Shown: piece by piece, positions 37,948 through 50,699 of the stretch | Position numbering within the stretch: position 1 is the first letter of the stretch | Layout: the number at the start of each line of letters is the position of its first letter | Assembly: GCA_003344405.1 (NCBI GenBank) | Contig: NOWV01000173.1 | Coordinates: 103,515-167,514 of the forward strand | DNA length: 64,000 nucleotides | Direction: 5' to 3' | From: Trichoplax sp. H2 | Lineage: Eukaryota > Placozoa > Uniplacotomia > Trichoplacea | Position numbers and translations under genes: made by a program | The notes under the pieces: generated by a model | The model's input: only the letters and a program-made list of their open reading frames with translations | Database searches by the model: none | Told to the model about the DNA's origin: nothing

Positions 37948-38460
37948 CATGTGATATCTAGTAAGCTATATCAGTAAGACACTAAAATTTGATTGCAACG
38001 ATTGATATATTCTAGCTAACCAATACTTTAAGGTACATCTTCTTAAGACTACTTTTGCGTTCATGCATCAGCGTGATCAGTCATTCGCAAGCTTGAAATT
38101 CTGAGTATCATTTTAATCAAATAAACATTNNNNNNNNNNNNNNNNNNNNCTGTCATAAAAAGTCAGTGCTGTATTAAAACACAGTATATCCAAATTAGAA
38201 GTTAACTAAATAAGGATAGTCTAACAGAATTATCCTAACATAGTTATTTCTACTGTAATACAGTATTTAACACTGTAACAATGTGATATCTAGTAAGCTA
38301 TATCAGTAAGACACTAAAATTTGATTGCAACGATTGATATATTCTAGCTAACCAATACTCTAAGGTACATCTTCTTAAGACTACTTTTGCGTTCATGCAT
38401 CAGCGTGATCAGTCATTCGCAAGCTTGAAATTCTGAGTATCATTTTAATCAAATAAACAT
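37946..38460. repeat. About 180-bp direct repeat flanking an assembly gap
   Basis: ATGTGATATCTAGTAAGC to AAATAAACATT occurs at about 37,950-38,129 and again at 38,281-38,460 with one substitution seen. A 20-N gap (38,130-38,149) and about 130 bp of other sequence lie between. It could be terminal repeats of one element whose interior is missing, or two alleles placed in series. Confidence 0.75.
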
Positions 38461-38949
38461 TAGATGCAACTTTTTTTATGAATCTTTACTTCATCATTTT
38501 AGTATTTGACTATATGGTTTGCTAGATCTGAAATCCAAACTTCAAAATTGAAATATTATCAGTTTCTTAATCAAAATAATGAAATAGGGTACTAGAGATT
38601 TCAATAAATATCTAAAAATTTTCAATGATACAGTACTTTACGCAAAAATATTTTTAAATATTTAAGAAGTGGGTACAGTGTTTGCAAGTTTATTGCCATT
38701 GCAAATTGGCCAATAGAGTATCCCGCAATTGTTTTAACTTTCCCGACTATTATAAATAGCAACTGCTTTAATAAATTTGATGATATTGAGCATTATAATT
38801 AGATAGTTAATATTACTGGATAAAAAGTATCCATGTTATTGTTTAAAGTATGGTATATTAGTCTAGGACGTAAAAATTTTATTTTTCAACTTTCAACTTC
38901 AATAGCTGCATATAACTACTATAGTTACAGTTTATTAAAATTAGGTTAT

Positions 38950-40265
38950 TAAATTTTATAGTTTAAGGTGCAATCAGAGACGATAACAACTAAAAATTAA
39001 ATTTGCAAAATGGATAAAGAAGGGAAATGAACCTACATTCTTTTAATTCCTTTAGAAATTGCAGATATTAATGATTCTGTTAACGTGAAGCAACGGGTTT
39101 TACCGTCTTTACATCGACAAAAATTAGGGCTTGAGCTTACAGCAATTTGCTAATTTGCAATACATTAACCGCAAAAAGAAGAAGCCAACAGGCTGATAAA
39201 AAAGTTATCTTTAGTATTTTTAACGCTAAACCGATCTTTCGCAAAATAATTGCTTGAAAGGGATAGGAAGGTTAGTGAAATTAAGAGTTCTAGTGACGGC
39301 TGTAATGAAAAGATCTATCTCTATATCTTAACAGATCAAAAAATGTAGTCGCTAAAATATCTTAATGGCTAAGAAGAACTGGCTCTTTTTATATACTCTA
39401 CAAAGGTTCATACAATTCGATAAATTATGATCCTTAACCAATCATCATTGAAATTCAATCGATGAAAATGATATAAAATCATTCAACACTGATGTCATTG
39501 GAATTTCTTTGTAGGTCAGAAAATAAAGGAATGATATTTATTTTAGTATAATATATGATATATTTATATGTAATGAAATAAAATGTGTAGAGATCAAGCT
39601 ACGAAACTTTAACAAACTTTGATTCTACTTTCGTTGCACTCCGGTCGACTTAACGCTAATACTTTGACACCAAATAAAATTTGGGGAAATAACCGAACAA
39701 CAATTTATTTCAAAACAAAAATGGAGAGAAGTATAAACCGAACAAACTTACAAATACTTAGCTTTAAGTATTATTAAAATAAATGACAGACTTAAAAACT
39801 GTCAACGACCAAACAACCTTTCAAAAAGAAGAACGTTTTAACTTACGACAATTCGACCCCGAAGGCCTTTTAAATTCAACAAGTTCTTCAAATAAAATCT
39901 NNNNNNNNNNNNNNNNNNNNATAGTTTAAGGTGCAATCAGAGACGATAACAACTAAAAATTAAATTTGCAAAATGGATAAAGAAGGGAAATGAACCTACA
40001 TTCTTTTAATTCCTTTAGAAATTGCAGATATTAATGATTCTGTTAACGTGAAGCAACGTGTTTTACCGTCTTTACATCGACAAGAATTAGGGCTTGAGCT
40101 TACAGCAATTTGCTAATTTGCAATACATTAACCGCAAAAAGAAGAAGCCAACAGGCTGATAAAAAAGTTATCTTTAGTATTTTTAACGCTAAACCGATCT
40201 TTCGCAAAATAATTGCTTGAAAGGGATAGGAAGGTTAGTGAAATTAAGTATAATATATGATATAT
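38950..40265. repeat. Near-identical blocks around a gap, differing by insertions
   Basis: ATAGTTTAAGGTGCAATCAG to GTTAGTGAAATTAAG is found at about 38,957-39,285 and 39,921-40,248, with two substitutions noticed. The left copy then has about 260 bp (39,286-39,546) absent from the right, after which TATAATATATGATATATTTA resumes in both. The left copy next switches at about 39,568 to unrelated sequence that runs into the N gap (39,901-39,920), consistent with the 5' part of an inserted element. Allelic origin is likely. Confidence 0.75.
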
Positions 40266-42429
40266 TTATAGTTTTGTGTTCTGAATTATTTTTTAGCGTA
40301 TCGGAGAAACACATATTTAATGAATAAATTAATAGTAAGAACGTAATTAAAATGGGAAATACTTCTGATTGGTTGGCAGATTATACAATTTTATTTTTAT
40401 GTCACATGTCACACAGGGCACGATTTTAGGCACTCTGATGAGTAGAACTTCCTTTATAATTACGTAAACATAATTAACTGCTAATATTATTTTTCTAGTC
40501 AATATACAGTGGTATTTTGGTGAAATTATAGTACACTATGAAGAGTTAATGAAAGTAAAATACTGCCTCCGTATATCAACTTTTGGCCGTTTCTGTTTCA
40601 TAGGAGATGATAATATCATGGGTCTGTACTTAATATCTGAATGACTCACACTTATTACTGTCTGTGCTATTAGTCAGAGTGTGCATTTAATATTAATATT
40701 CAATTACTGTACTCAGCTTAAAGAGAGAAGTATACTGTGCATTCATATAGCGAATCTTTCGAGGCTTAGTACTGTAGAATAGCAATTTTCTATTGCCGTA
40801 ACAATTGCCATGAAGCTACCAGTCTATTACAATATACTTATGCTGAAGTTAGTACCTTATTGAAAGTGATTCAAACTTTTTGATATGATATTTTCATAAA
40901 GTTACAGCACATATTTTCAATCATCGCACTGTACTGTATTTATACGGCATTGCTATGCTTTAAGTATAAATCAGTCAAATTAATAGATTGAAGATTTTAC
41001 TGCTATAACGAAGCTTATACTAATATACCGAACTACTGCAGAGTTTAGTGAATGTATTTGTAACATTACTTTATGAGAATAAAAGAACAAACATTGAAAT
41101 AAGTTTGTTTGATGGGAATACAGTACTTTATATCTAAAGAAATGGCCCTTTTACAGCATTTTTGTAAGGTTTACTATCAGGCACTAGATGTAGCCGATCC
41201 GTTTTTGGTACAAGTTTTACTTTGCTCTGTAGCAAATGTTTTCGTCAGGTTAATATTTTGTAACGGACATTACCCGAAACGTAATTCTATTGATGTAAGT
41301 TATCATGGCAATTCCATACGAAGAATGTGTTGTAATGAGAGAATTATTTGTGGACGCTAAATTGATTTTTAAATATTTATAAAAGGAAAATGCTGTATTG
41401 CTGTAGTATATATCATAGATGTAATGATTTTAGCTAATTAAAGTGGTTATGCGATAGGGTTACGAAAATACAAAGACAGTATAGATTTTATTCTTCTGCA
41501 TAGTGAATTTCTGTTTCTAAGTACGCAATATTGCGCTTTATGTGAAATATTTTCTATTCCTTTATTTATGCTAGTAATTAAAGCATTTTAATAGTAGGTT
41601 ATTTAAAATTAATTGTAATTCACTACCTGAACTCATCGCCTGCTGCGTATCTATTTACTCATATATTCTCCAGTGCCTTATAAAACTGCAATTTTGAGCC
41701 GTTCGTTCCTCGGATATTAAGATTTATTAACTAGAAATATAGATACTTTGCGATACAGTTACGTATATAAGATTTAAATAAAGAACTAGTTTACTGCATT
41801 TATCTATTGCTTTGGTATCAACTATATCCTTGTTTTCAATGTTAGTAGCAGAGTTGCAATCGTGACTACCTTACATTGAGTAATAATATCACAATCTTCA
41901 AATATGGATCGTAAGGTCACTTTATTTAACCACAAAAATTGGTAGCAGTGCATAATTAACAATATTTCAAAAGCATTTTTTAATATTAAACGTTACGTTC
42001 TTTAACTTGAAAGTAGCTTTAAAATCTCTTCATTACTTATTTTTATTATATATATAATAAAAATAAGAGTATTAATTGTCACATTTTTTAACTGTTGATA
42101 GCGATAAATATAAGAGTAGAGTATTCTTGAGTCAGAATTGCTACTTTTGAAAGGGTGCATCACGTCTAGAAAGAATCTTTTATATGCTTATAGTCAGTGG
42201 ATTTATGGCAAATCCTTTACATACTTTAATTGCTCAAAGTAATGCTTCGTAATAAAATGCAATAAAGTATACTTAAAGAATTGCATTATACTGTAGTTCT
42301 GTTAATATTATGTTATTCATTTAGAACTAGTGAAGCCATTGATTAAGTAATTGTAATGTAACTAGTATTGTGATTGTAGACTGTTAGCCATGTGTAGTAT
42401 AATGTACGGTAGATATTTATCCTAAGAGA
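40266..42429. other. Gene-poor region 3' of the MAM/SRCR gene
   Basis: No exon recognised. An 83-codon plus-strand frame at 41,109-41,360 has no known motif. The only structured feature is a perfect palindrome at 42,036-42,067. Confidence 0.5.
42036..42067. repeat. Perfect 32-bp AT-rich palindrome
   Basis: CTTATTTTTATTATAT is followed directly by its exact reverse complement, with no spacer. It is 94% A+T apart from the terminal C/G pairs and can extrude as a cruciform. It lies in gene-free DNA. Confidence 0.9.
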
Positions 42430-42875
42430 TATTTGGTAGCTATAACTATAGACTGTAGTGGTAGAGACTCTATGCTAGAGTACAGATGATTATATACAGT
42501 AAGGTGTTGAGTTACTAATAAGGCTATAGGTAAAAATAGAACTGTAAATCATATATTAGGATATGGTTAAGTCATTGTACTTTGGCTGGTGTGAATAATG
42601 TCTACGTAAGTACTGTAGTCGTATCCGTATTGGATTAATGACGGTCCGCAGTAGAATAGTCTTACTAAGAATAATTTAACTATGCGTAAAATAAAGTAAA
42701 AGGTTGCCATGCGGATTGTAACTGTGAATACTACAGAAAGTATAAAAGCATGCAACTTTAGATTATTCTGTTAGTTCGTTCTAGAAATCTTTAGTAGTAG
42801 TATTCGGCTAGAGTATAGCAGTGTGTAGTTAGTCTTTGTATAAGATTCAATAAAGCCCTTATTTTTCTAAAATTT
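42430..42875 (+). mobile_element. Candidate LTR-like element, borders uncertain
   Basis: It begins near TGTAGTGGTAGAG and has AGTATAAAAGCATGC about 42,737 and CAATAAAGCCC about 42,850, the same TATA-then-AATAAA layout and size as copies A-E. I could not find matching flanking duplications. An open frame at 42,567-42,755 on the minus strand inside it has no known motif. Confidence 0.4.
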
Positions 42876-42932
42876 GAAATTTCGTGATTGGTATATATCG
42901 CAGTAATGTAAAGAAGAAAGAATTTTGTCTTT

Positions 42933-45900
42933 TTAATTCTTGTCTTCACTGTAACTAGTTTGGTTCATGTCAGATCCAAATTGTACTGTAGGTCCACTTA
43001 ACTGTAGAAATTGGAAATGCAGGTCACAATTGTTATAAGTACAAGTGACGCCTTTGGCATCTTTTGCGCTCCATTGGAAATCACTAAGCAAAGGTTATAG
43101 TAGTCAAAATGCGGCTTGCATAGGCTTGCTTACAGAATACTTCAATAAAATTACTGTAGACAAAAATTAGAAGTTACCTTCAACGTTGTTGACCCTAAGA
43201 TCGTCAATAGCATATACAAAAGATGTTGGGATGGATTTCTTTGCCATACTCCTTAGCGTAATTTCAAACTAGGATTCAAATACGTCGATATAAAGTTAGT
43301 AAGTGATTGATTTTACCGAAAAAATTACTTCCTGATCTGGATCCTTTATAAACGGTATTTTGCTATCATGATGTTGTAGTAGAAATTACTATCCTTAGAT
43401 AGTAATGTAAATAAATTACTATGCATACAATACTATTTTTAGCTGCTGCTACATTTACTTAGAATGCTCAAGTTTAGGAATACAAAAAAATATAGTAGCA
43501 GCTGCTAGCTAATAGCCTGATTACAATAAAAATATTAGTATATAGCGTTATTGAAGTGATAAGCAAGCGATTACTTCGCCCATAAATCAATTACAGCCAT
43601 CCTATCGTTCAGTCAGTTTTTTGCCTTACCTGAAAATCTTCATGTAAATTATCTTCTACTTCTATCCACATTGTTTGGAATTGTCTAGTAGGTTCATCAA
43701 TCGATCTGGATTCGATGATATGATCTCGGGTAGAATCTCGACGCAACTTATAACTTACTGAAATTTGACCATGCGGGATTCCATCAACATAATAATCGAA
43801 TAAAATCTATTAACAGTAAAATCAAATTAGTAAGGTAAATTCTAACCTTATTTCCTAATATTGATTCATGTTTAAAATAATCGCTACGAACAAAATAAAA
43901 GCATAACTTACTTGAATTTTATTTCCGCTATTCTGCCTAAAGATTGGACTAATCAATTTACTATTACGTTCAGTATCGTCCAAAGGATTTCTCTGCACGT
44001 AAATAAAATACTTATCCAGTCGATCTAGACAAGATAGGCGTAAAAAAAAAAAATTTTGGAGCTCCAGAAATGCCCTCTCGCTTTGCATGTTTAACGCATA
44101 CAGTAAATTTGCTTACTTATTTGAAGCGGATTATTCCAACTTTCACCTCTATGCCATACCCACTTTAAATCTCCTGCCACCTTCCAACCACAATAGCTAC
44201 GTATAAACGAGCATTGATCCGCTGTATAAACCATATCATGAGAGTAACATATTAATAATGATTCTATCGTGCTTGTAGCATATGCTTAATGTAAGCATTT
44301 GAAATATTTCTTAACTATAGACATCTTTATAGTCTTATCGCTTTCCAGGTAAATATAGGTTTTCGTAGTTAGTTATTTGTAGCGTTTACAGTCTTTGCTA
44401 TTTCTACAATCATTTGCTATTGCATAAGTATATTTTATGTTGTAGACTGCATCTTACTTAAGAATCTTAATCGCTATTCTCTATGTGTTTGTTACTAATA
44501 GTTTATTACCGTAAATAATATTTTGCGTTACTAAGTTATTAGAAAACTAGATAATGGTAGAGCTAAGAAGATTAGCATAGAAAGTGCGAGCTAAAATTAA
44601 GATGGAGAATTTAACACTTATACTCGTTTCCTAAGAGACCGTAGTATTAAGGCTATTCAATTGGATGATTTCAGTTAGCATAATATTTTAATTAGCACTC
44701 CCTATTGCTTATGCTATACATTAGATGAATTACTCTGAGGATCAATATCTTATTTATTAATTTGTTAATTAAGTTTTCCTTGCAGGAAAACCAGTAAATA
44801 GTATATAAAGGTATATAAGCTCGCTACTGATTAGTTAAAATAGAGTTGTAATTGGATTTACCCGGCGTAGCACGTTACTGGTAATAAATTTAACTTTCAA
44901 ATATCGTTTCAAGTCACTGACTTTAGCTGTGGCTAAGGTTTCGAAGCATGTAGGGTTTAGTTCGACGCTTAGTAGCTGTAGTACCGCGTAAATTTTAAGT
45001 TTCCTTCAGTATTAACTAGCTAAGTAATACTCTAGTTATAAGTCCTAATTATAATTCTAGCAAATTGATCCAAATATAAGTGAAGTGATGTGAGAGAGAT
45101 CTTCCAGTTGCTTAAAAGACAATAAAACGAAGTTGTTGCTTGGTTCTATTTCTTTGTTTTAAACGGAGTTGTGGCAGTGCTTTATCTCTAAAACTATCAA
45201 AACTAACAATTTCTGCCTTAGATTCAATTAGTAGCAATATTCACAATATATTTATTATGTTAACGATTTTTAAGTTGCTTTGTGATAGCTTACATGCTGC
45301 TCTACGTTAACTGCCTTACATGCTCAGCGATCAATAAGTATTCGAATATAGTAATATTGTAAGATGCCCGAATTGTGTAGCAATAACTAAGTTATTGCCA
45401 AATGCCTCGTTCATTTTGAATTATTAAGGAACGTTGCAGGGCAATATCTTCTAAATCTACTTCCTTTGAATTATTAAATATCCAATAACAACATGCTACT
45501 TATATTCAAATCGTAATAAAATTATGATATTATTTCTCAACGATAACACTTATGGATATTGTATTTCATTTATCATATTAATTATTATAAAGTTAAAGGA
45601 TGGCTTGCACTCTAGACCGCTTTAGTTTAAACTAAAATAACTTACATGGACTTGCGTGAGGTATCATACAAGTCGCAGTTGCAGGTAAGGATGAACGGCA
45701 GAATGCCGAAGACCGCTCAGTATTGATAACACATTGATCAATCGATGATTCATAGCCACGGCAGTCAATGGATGTAATTAATGGTTTTGGATAATCTTTC
45801 TTTGGTGTATGGGCTAGTTAATAAATTAGGAAAATTTTCTAATAACATCGTGAAGCGTTGTATCATGAAAATACTATTCCTGTAAATTTAATATATTCAG

Positions 45901-48900
45901 CTGCGATACATTATGACTCAAACAGAATTTCTAACTATGAACATACTATCATGACGTAATGCAGCAGGATAACCCATCTGACGACAAACAACATCGGCTG
46001 ACTTATGGTTCCAACCAGAAGTACATATAGTTCCAACTTGACCATCATGTTTTCGAACAAGAACAGCTCCAACATTATCTTTCTTTTCATGCATAAGGCT
46101 TAAATTGTACAATCCGCTTGCTATATTGAAATTCGAGCAAATTGTATGGCATTAGTTTGTACCGTACCGATTAATGAATTATTAATAGCCTCAATACCAT
46201 AACTTAATCCATACTCTAACTACTTAATTCTTCCAATGTTGTAATTCTATAAAAAACAGTCATTAATTGCAGTAATGTAATAGTTATATTAACGAACTAA
46301 TGAAGTGAATACAAGGTACATTTAATGCACAGAAATTATTTATAGTCCTAATAAGAAAAATTTAATTTCGTTAAAATGGATTATCACTAAGTATTGATTT
46401 CAAATGATAATTTGACTATCATCTTACTCAATGAATTATACGTGGAAGGGAGAAAACAAGTTAGCCAAACTTCATATCCAAAAGTGTGTAAATCTACAGG
46501 TGCTGTAATTGTGCATTCTGAAAATGATTTCTTTGATAATGGGCAGTCAATATTTTCAGCATCAATACAGTAAGTATTATTCAACAAGGCAGGACGAGCT
46601 AAGATCAATAGACAACGTCTTCTTTAATAATTATATATATAATTAATCATACTCAGCTTTTATTAAACTTAAATCTCAAAAATTTAAAGTCACCACTACT
46701 TACACCACACAACACCTACTCCACCAAATCCAGTTTGCTGGCACATTAAATTAATGGTTTTATGACTCAAAGAATCGTATGGATTACAAATCGAACGCCA
46801 TTTTCCATTGATATACGTACTAATACGTCCAGTATAGTCATGCAGGCCATGTAAATTCTGAATTTTTAAAGGATTTAATGCTATGTAAATTGAATTTTGT
46901 GTGAGTAAATTAGTATTTCAAAGTTATCATTCAATTGAGTGATTATTACTATAGGTATACTACTTTAGATTTAAGCAATGCATGAACTGCTAAAGATTAG
47001 CAATACGATCAAGTCTACGTTAGATAGAATAATTTTAGCTTTACTTCCAAAAGGGTATTCTGAAGTTTGTGTATTTGGAAACTGGCATTTGGATATATCA
47101 CAAACTTGCCGTCTATTAGGAGAATCTTTAGTAAAGCACCAGGGCCTTGCTAAGCTTGAGTCTGGATTTCTGCAAAAATTATTCGTTAAATCTGCCTCAG
47201 GAAATTTGTCCTTCGTGTAGGAAGTTGATTTCCATGTAGTACAGGCATGCCCATATTTTGTTTTAGCAACTCCACCTCGATAGTAATGGCCATTTCCGGA
47301 GAAACAGTATCTTTCTAATGATAAGTATTTAATAAAGGTAGGCATAATATAGCTTCTTTAAGTTGAAAGCTTCTTTGAAATAGCATATAAAATAGTATTA
47401 TAAGCTTGCGATGGCTTATCTACCGCAGTGTATGATTATTGAGCCTGGCTATTTCGAATATTTTTTACGCCATAAAATAAAATTTGATTTATCATTAAAA
47501 CCCATCAACTACTCACCCATTGGTGAGATTTCAATCCGAATTAATCTTAATTCTCCAAAATGCTCACTTTCACGAGGTTCATGAATGCCAAATAAACCAC
47601 GCACAACAATCTGAGTTTATGAAATTCAGTAATTAAGAGATATAATATTTGCGTAAATATATCCTTGGCATAGGGATTAAAAACATTTATGCTTCCATAT
47701 TCCTTAATGTTATTATGGATGCAGTTAGTCAATCGATTTCAGTACTGTAAAATTATAATCATCAAGTGATAATATAGAAATGTGCCTTATTCCATGGCCT
47801 ACGTTAATAGAGAAAATAGTTCATACGCTAAGTTTTGTTAGCAATTTACTTCAGTTAAAAAGCAAAGGAAAACATGTTGAATATATTGGTATTACTTCCT
47901 GAAATAATCAACTTAAAAAACTGACTGAATGGAGTAGTAAAGGCTCATATAAGCAAATATATCCATTACTACAGAATACTTACAGAATAAGATGGGTACA
48001 TTGGTGAGAAATACAATGTATCTTTGAGCACATTCCTGGTCGAACCTTTTGAAAGATGAAAGTTGCTAATATCATCCATATGAGAACTGGATGTTGGATA
48101 TACGGCATGAAATGATATCTGTGCAAACGTGGCATTTTCAAACGCTGCGTAGACACTAATCTATAAGATTTAGGATATTGATGAGGTTAGTAATCTATTA
48201 CAAGTGAGAACTGCTACACTTCTATAGCATGGCTCATTATTATACGTGAAGCAACATTAGCAGAATGATTGCTGATGTAAAAGAAGGCAATGCTTTGCAT
48301 TACAGGCACAATATAATCAGAATTACCTTGATCTGCCTTGTTCTTGTTGGAAGTATTAATGGAGGGCTAACTATATCCGCGAAAGCTCCTGTAGGATACT
48401 GAAAATCTGGCTTTAATACCATGCCAACATTTAAACCTAACACAACGATCCCAATAATAATTTATTTTACTAAGAATTGAAAGCAGATAATTGAAAATTT
48501 TGCACAATAGTTTTTGATTATAAAATAAAAAATGTAACATCGATAGCTGGTAATAGAAATGCTGAAAATTTTTTGAATTTTTAGATCTAAATATACTCTT
48601 TATACACTACTAGTTTACATTTAAAACGCCAAAAATAATGCATATGAGAAATAGCTAGCATTAAAAATTGTAAATTCAAATTATTAATAATACTAACGAT
48701 GCTTCCAATCCAGGAAATCAATCGCTTCTAATTGATTCCAACGGCATGGACTTTTTCGAAATAAACAGCTATGTGAGAATAATGGTTCATCTGGACAGGC
48801 GATTTTATAAAAAAAGTATTCAGTACCGAAACATAAGAATTAAAAGTAAGAATACTATACATTTTCTATCATTATCTAATGGAGCATGTAATGTTAAATT

Positions 48901-50682
48901 AAAAGCTTAGAGATTATTGATATTGATATATATAAATTTAGTTTTTTATCGATTTTAAAAATTAATCTTTCTTTCTTACGAATCAATTCATTCAGCTTAG
49001 ACTTAGACTTTTATGCTGTACTAACCTTGAAGATTATAGACCGAATGTTCTTGGAAATGGTGCGATTTGATACGTTGATCGCGATTATTTTTGAATGATG
49101 GCTTCTTATGTCCTTAATAAGATCATAATGTAACTATTAACTTTATTAGATTCGTAATGAAGTAGAACCCAATCGAGATCATGCAGTTACAGGGTTGAAA
49201 ATTTTTATGCTATAAATTGATTCTTCGTGAATTAGTAAAGAATAATCGCTAAGAACTCTCGATCAGTCTGGAATAACAATTTTCAGAATAACATGCTATA
49301 TTATCCTATCGCAGTATATTTTCTATCAGCAATGTGCATAGCTTAAAACTAAGTTCTAGATGTATAATTCCTCAAAAGATCCCAATTAAATAAATTATAA
49401 TAGAATAAAATTAAGATATATTGATTTTAATATCGTAAGTATGAAAATTATAGTGACAAAAATAATTAAACACATTTTGGCCATGATCAAGAAACTATTT
49501 TGGTTAATCACATCTAGTAACCTCGCTTTCGAATTAGTGGATCTTTGCTGCTATGTTCGAGATTCGGTTTTCGCAAGTCTCTATTGCCATTTGAGGTCCA
49601 ACATTTACCAATAACCTCCACGGAGTATTCATTTGCAGAATGAAGCAATTTTTGAAGCCTTGGATCATCACACTGTAGTTTATCAGCTATCGCACTATCA
49701 TGCAAGGGTACATAAAATACTAGTCATTCAAAGAATGTCTTATGGTAAACCATTCAAGATTTTACTTCTTGATGTACTCTAATTTTCATGTTCAAATATT
49801 ACTTGATTCTATTACGAATTTTATCAAGTGTTTTATAAGAATTGTCTCTTTTTATAGCTATTTTACATTGCAACTCGTAAATAAGCGATTACATCTCTAA
49901 ATAATCTACAATTACATCTTAGCATTAATAAGGGTTTGTAAACAATTATGATTCAAAGTATTTCTAATCAGCATGTACAAGTCATGTAAGCTAGTCTGGT
50001 GAAGTGTAATTTTAATCTTACCATTAAATACAGCTCAATCTCAGCCTATTGAAATTATTAAAGTATAGATGATTGTGTCTTAAGCCAGATTGATATCGCG
50101 ACTCACAAATAGGCGATTAAACCTCTAACTTATCTATAATTGTATTTTAACGAGCTGTATACAAGTGTTATTGAAGGCATTTCTAAGCATGTATTAGTCG
50201 AATAAATTAATCTGGGAAACTGTAACATTGATTTACCATTAATAGTGGCTTAATTTCAAGCTATTTAGAATCTTCTAACATCAAAACTAAGCACTAAATC
50301 ATCGTTTACATCCATATAGAGAATAATTAATTCTTTCACCGTTTGAATGCTGTCAAGATAGCGATATGAAAATCCTATTACTAACGATATTTTCAACATA
50401 TCTAGAAACAATTTCGACTATTTCAGTTTTTATATCGGCAAATAGCAGTAGCTTTAGATTGGGCTCATGAACTTACATGCGTTTATATCCATGGCTTACA
50501 TAGGATGCTAATTCATCAGTAATAGTCGGGCAAAGAATTTTAGATTCATGACAACTGCATGAGGGTGGGCAGCTTTCTCTTGCAGTGTGAGTTCTCGATA
50601 AAATTCGGAATAGAAATTGTAGTATCGTAAATAGAACAAGTAGTACAACAACTTTGTATTTCCAATATTTATACAATTCCAT
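42933..50682 (-). CDS. Signal-anchored MAM-kringle-SRCR-SRCR-MAM protein
   Basis: Exons read 5' to 3' on the minus strand. 50682 to about 50476: MELYKYWKYK, a hydrophobic span VVVLLVLFTILQFLF, then CPPSCSCHESKILCP (LRRNT-like cysteines). About 49710-49514: unrecognised, with two Cys. First MAM about 48810-47525: CLFRKSPCRWNQ and DFLDW, then GAFADIVSPP. Kringle about 47316-46971 or less: CFSGNGHYYRGG, ACTTWKS, NNFCRNPD, ARPWCFT, CDISKC. SRCR 1: 46850-46712 (GRISTYINGKWRSIC, MCQQTGFGG) and about 46608-46440 (IDCPLSKKSFSEC). SRCR 2: about 46110-45935 (GQVGTICTSGW, VCRQMGYPAA) and about 45800-45653 (SIDCRGYESSIDQC). Second MAM: about 44230-44117 (CSFIRSYCGW, WVW), about 44020-43915, 43810-43631, about 43230-43180 (VYAIDDLRV). 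Last exon about 43086-42933 (YNNCDLHFQFLQLSG, stop). An extracellular adhesion or scavenger role is inferred; no protease domain follows. Confidence 0.82.
44274..45430 (+). mobile_element. Old solo-LTR-like copy split by a second element
   Basis: Starting at TGTAGCATATGC, 44,330-44,485 matches copy A (TTTCTACAATCATTTGCTATT and CGCTATTCTCTATGTGT). The match resumes at about 45,180 with TTATCTCTAAAACTATCAA and runs through the ACATGCTGCTCTACGTTAACT region to about 45,380. The 690 bp between is a separate insertion. Divergence from copy A is higher than that of copy B, so this copy is older. It lies in an intron of the MAM/SRCR gene. Confidence 0.7.
44490..45176 (+). mobile_element. Nested LTR-like element, 687 bp
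   Basis: It begins TGTTACTAATAG and ends GTTGTGGCA, so TG...CA. The flanks are GTGTT (44,485-44,489) and GTGCT (45,177-45,181), a 5-bp duplication with one change. It contains AGTATATAAAGGTATATAAG (TATA) and ACAATAAAACG near its 3' end. It is a different family from copies A-E, inserted into one of them. Confidence 0.65.
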
Positions 50683-50699
50683 TTTTGCTTGTTACTTAT

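Noticed and set aside
41109-41360. 83-codon plus-strand open frame
   Set aside because: No family resemblance, and no splice-consistent neighbours in gene-poor DNA.
42567-42755. Hydrophobic minus-strand open frame as a membrane peptide
   Set aside because: It falls inside the candidate LTR-like element at 42.43-42.87 kb and overlaps its TATA region.
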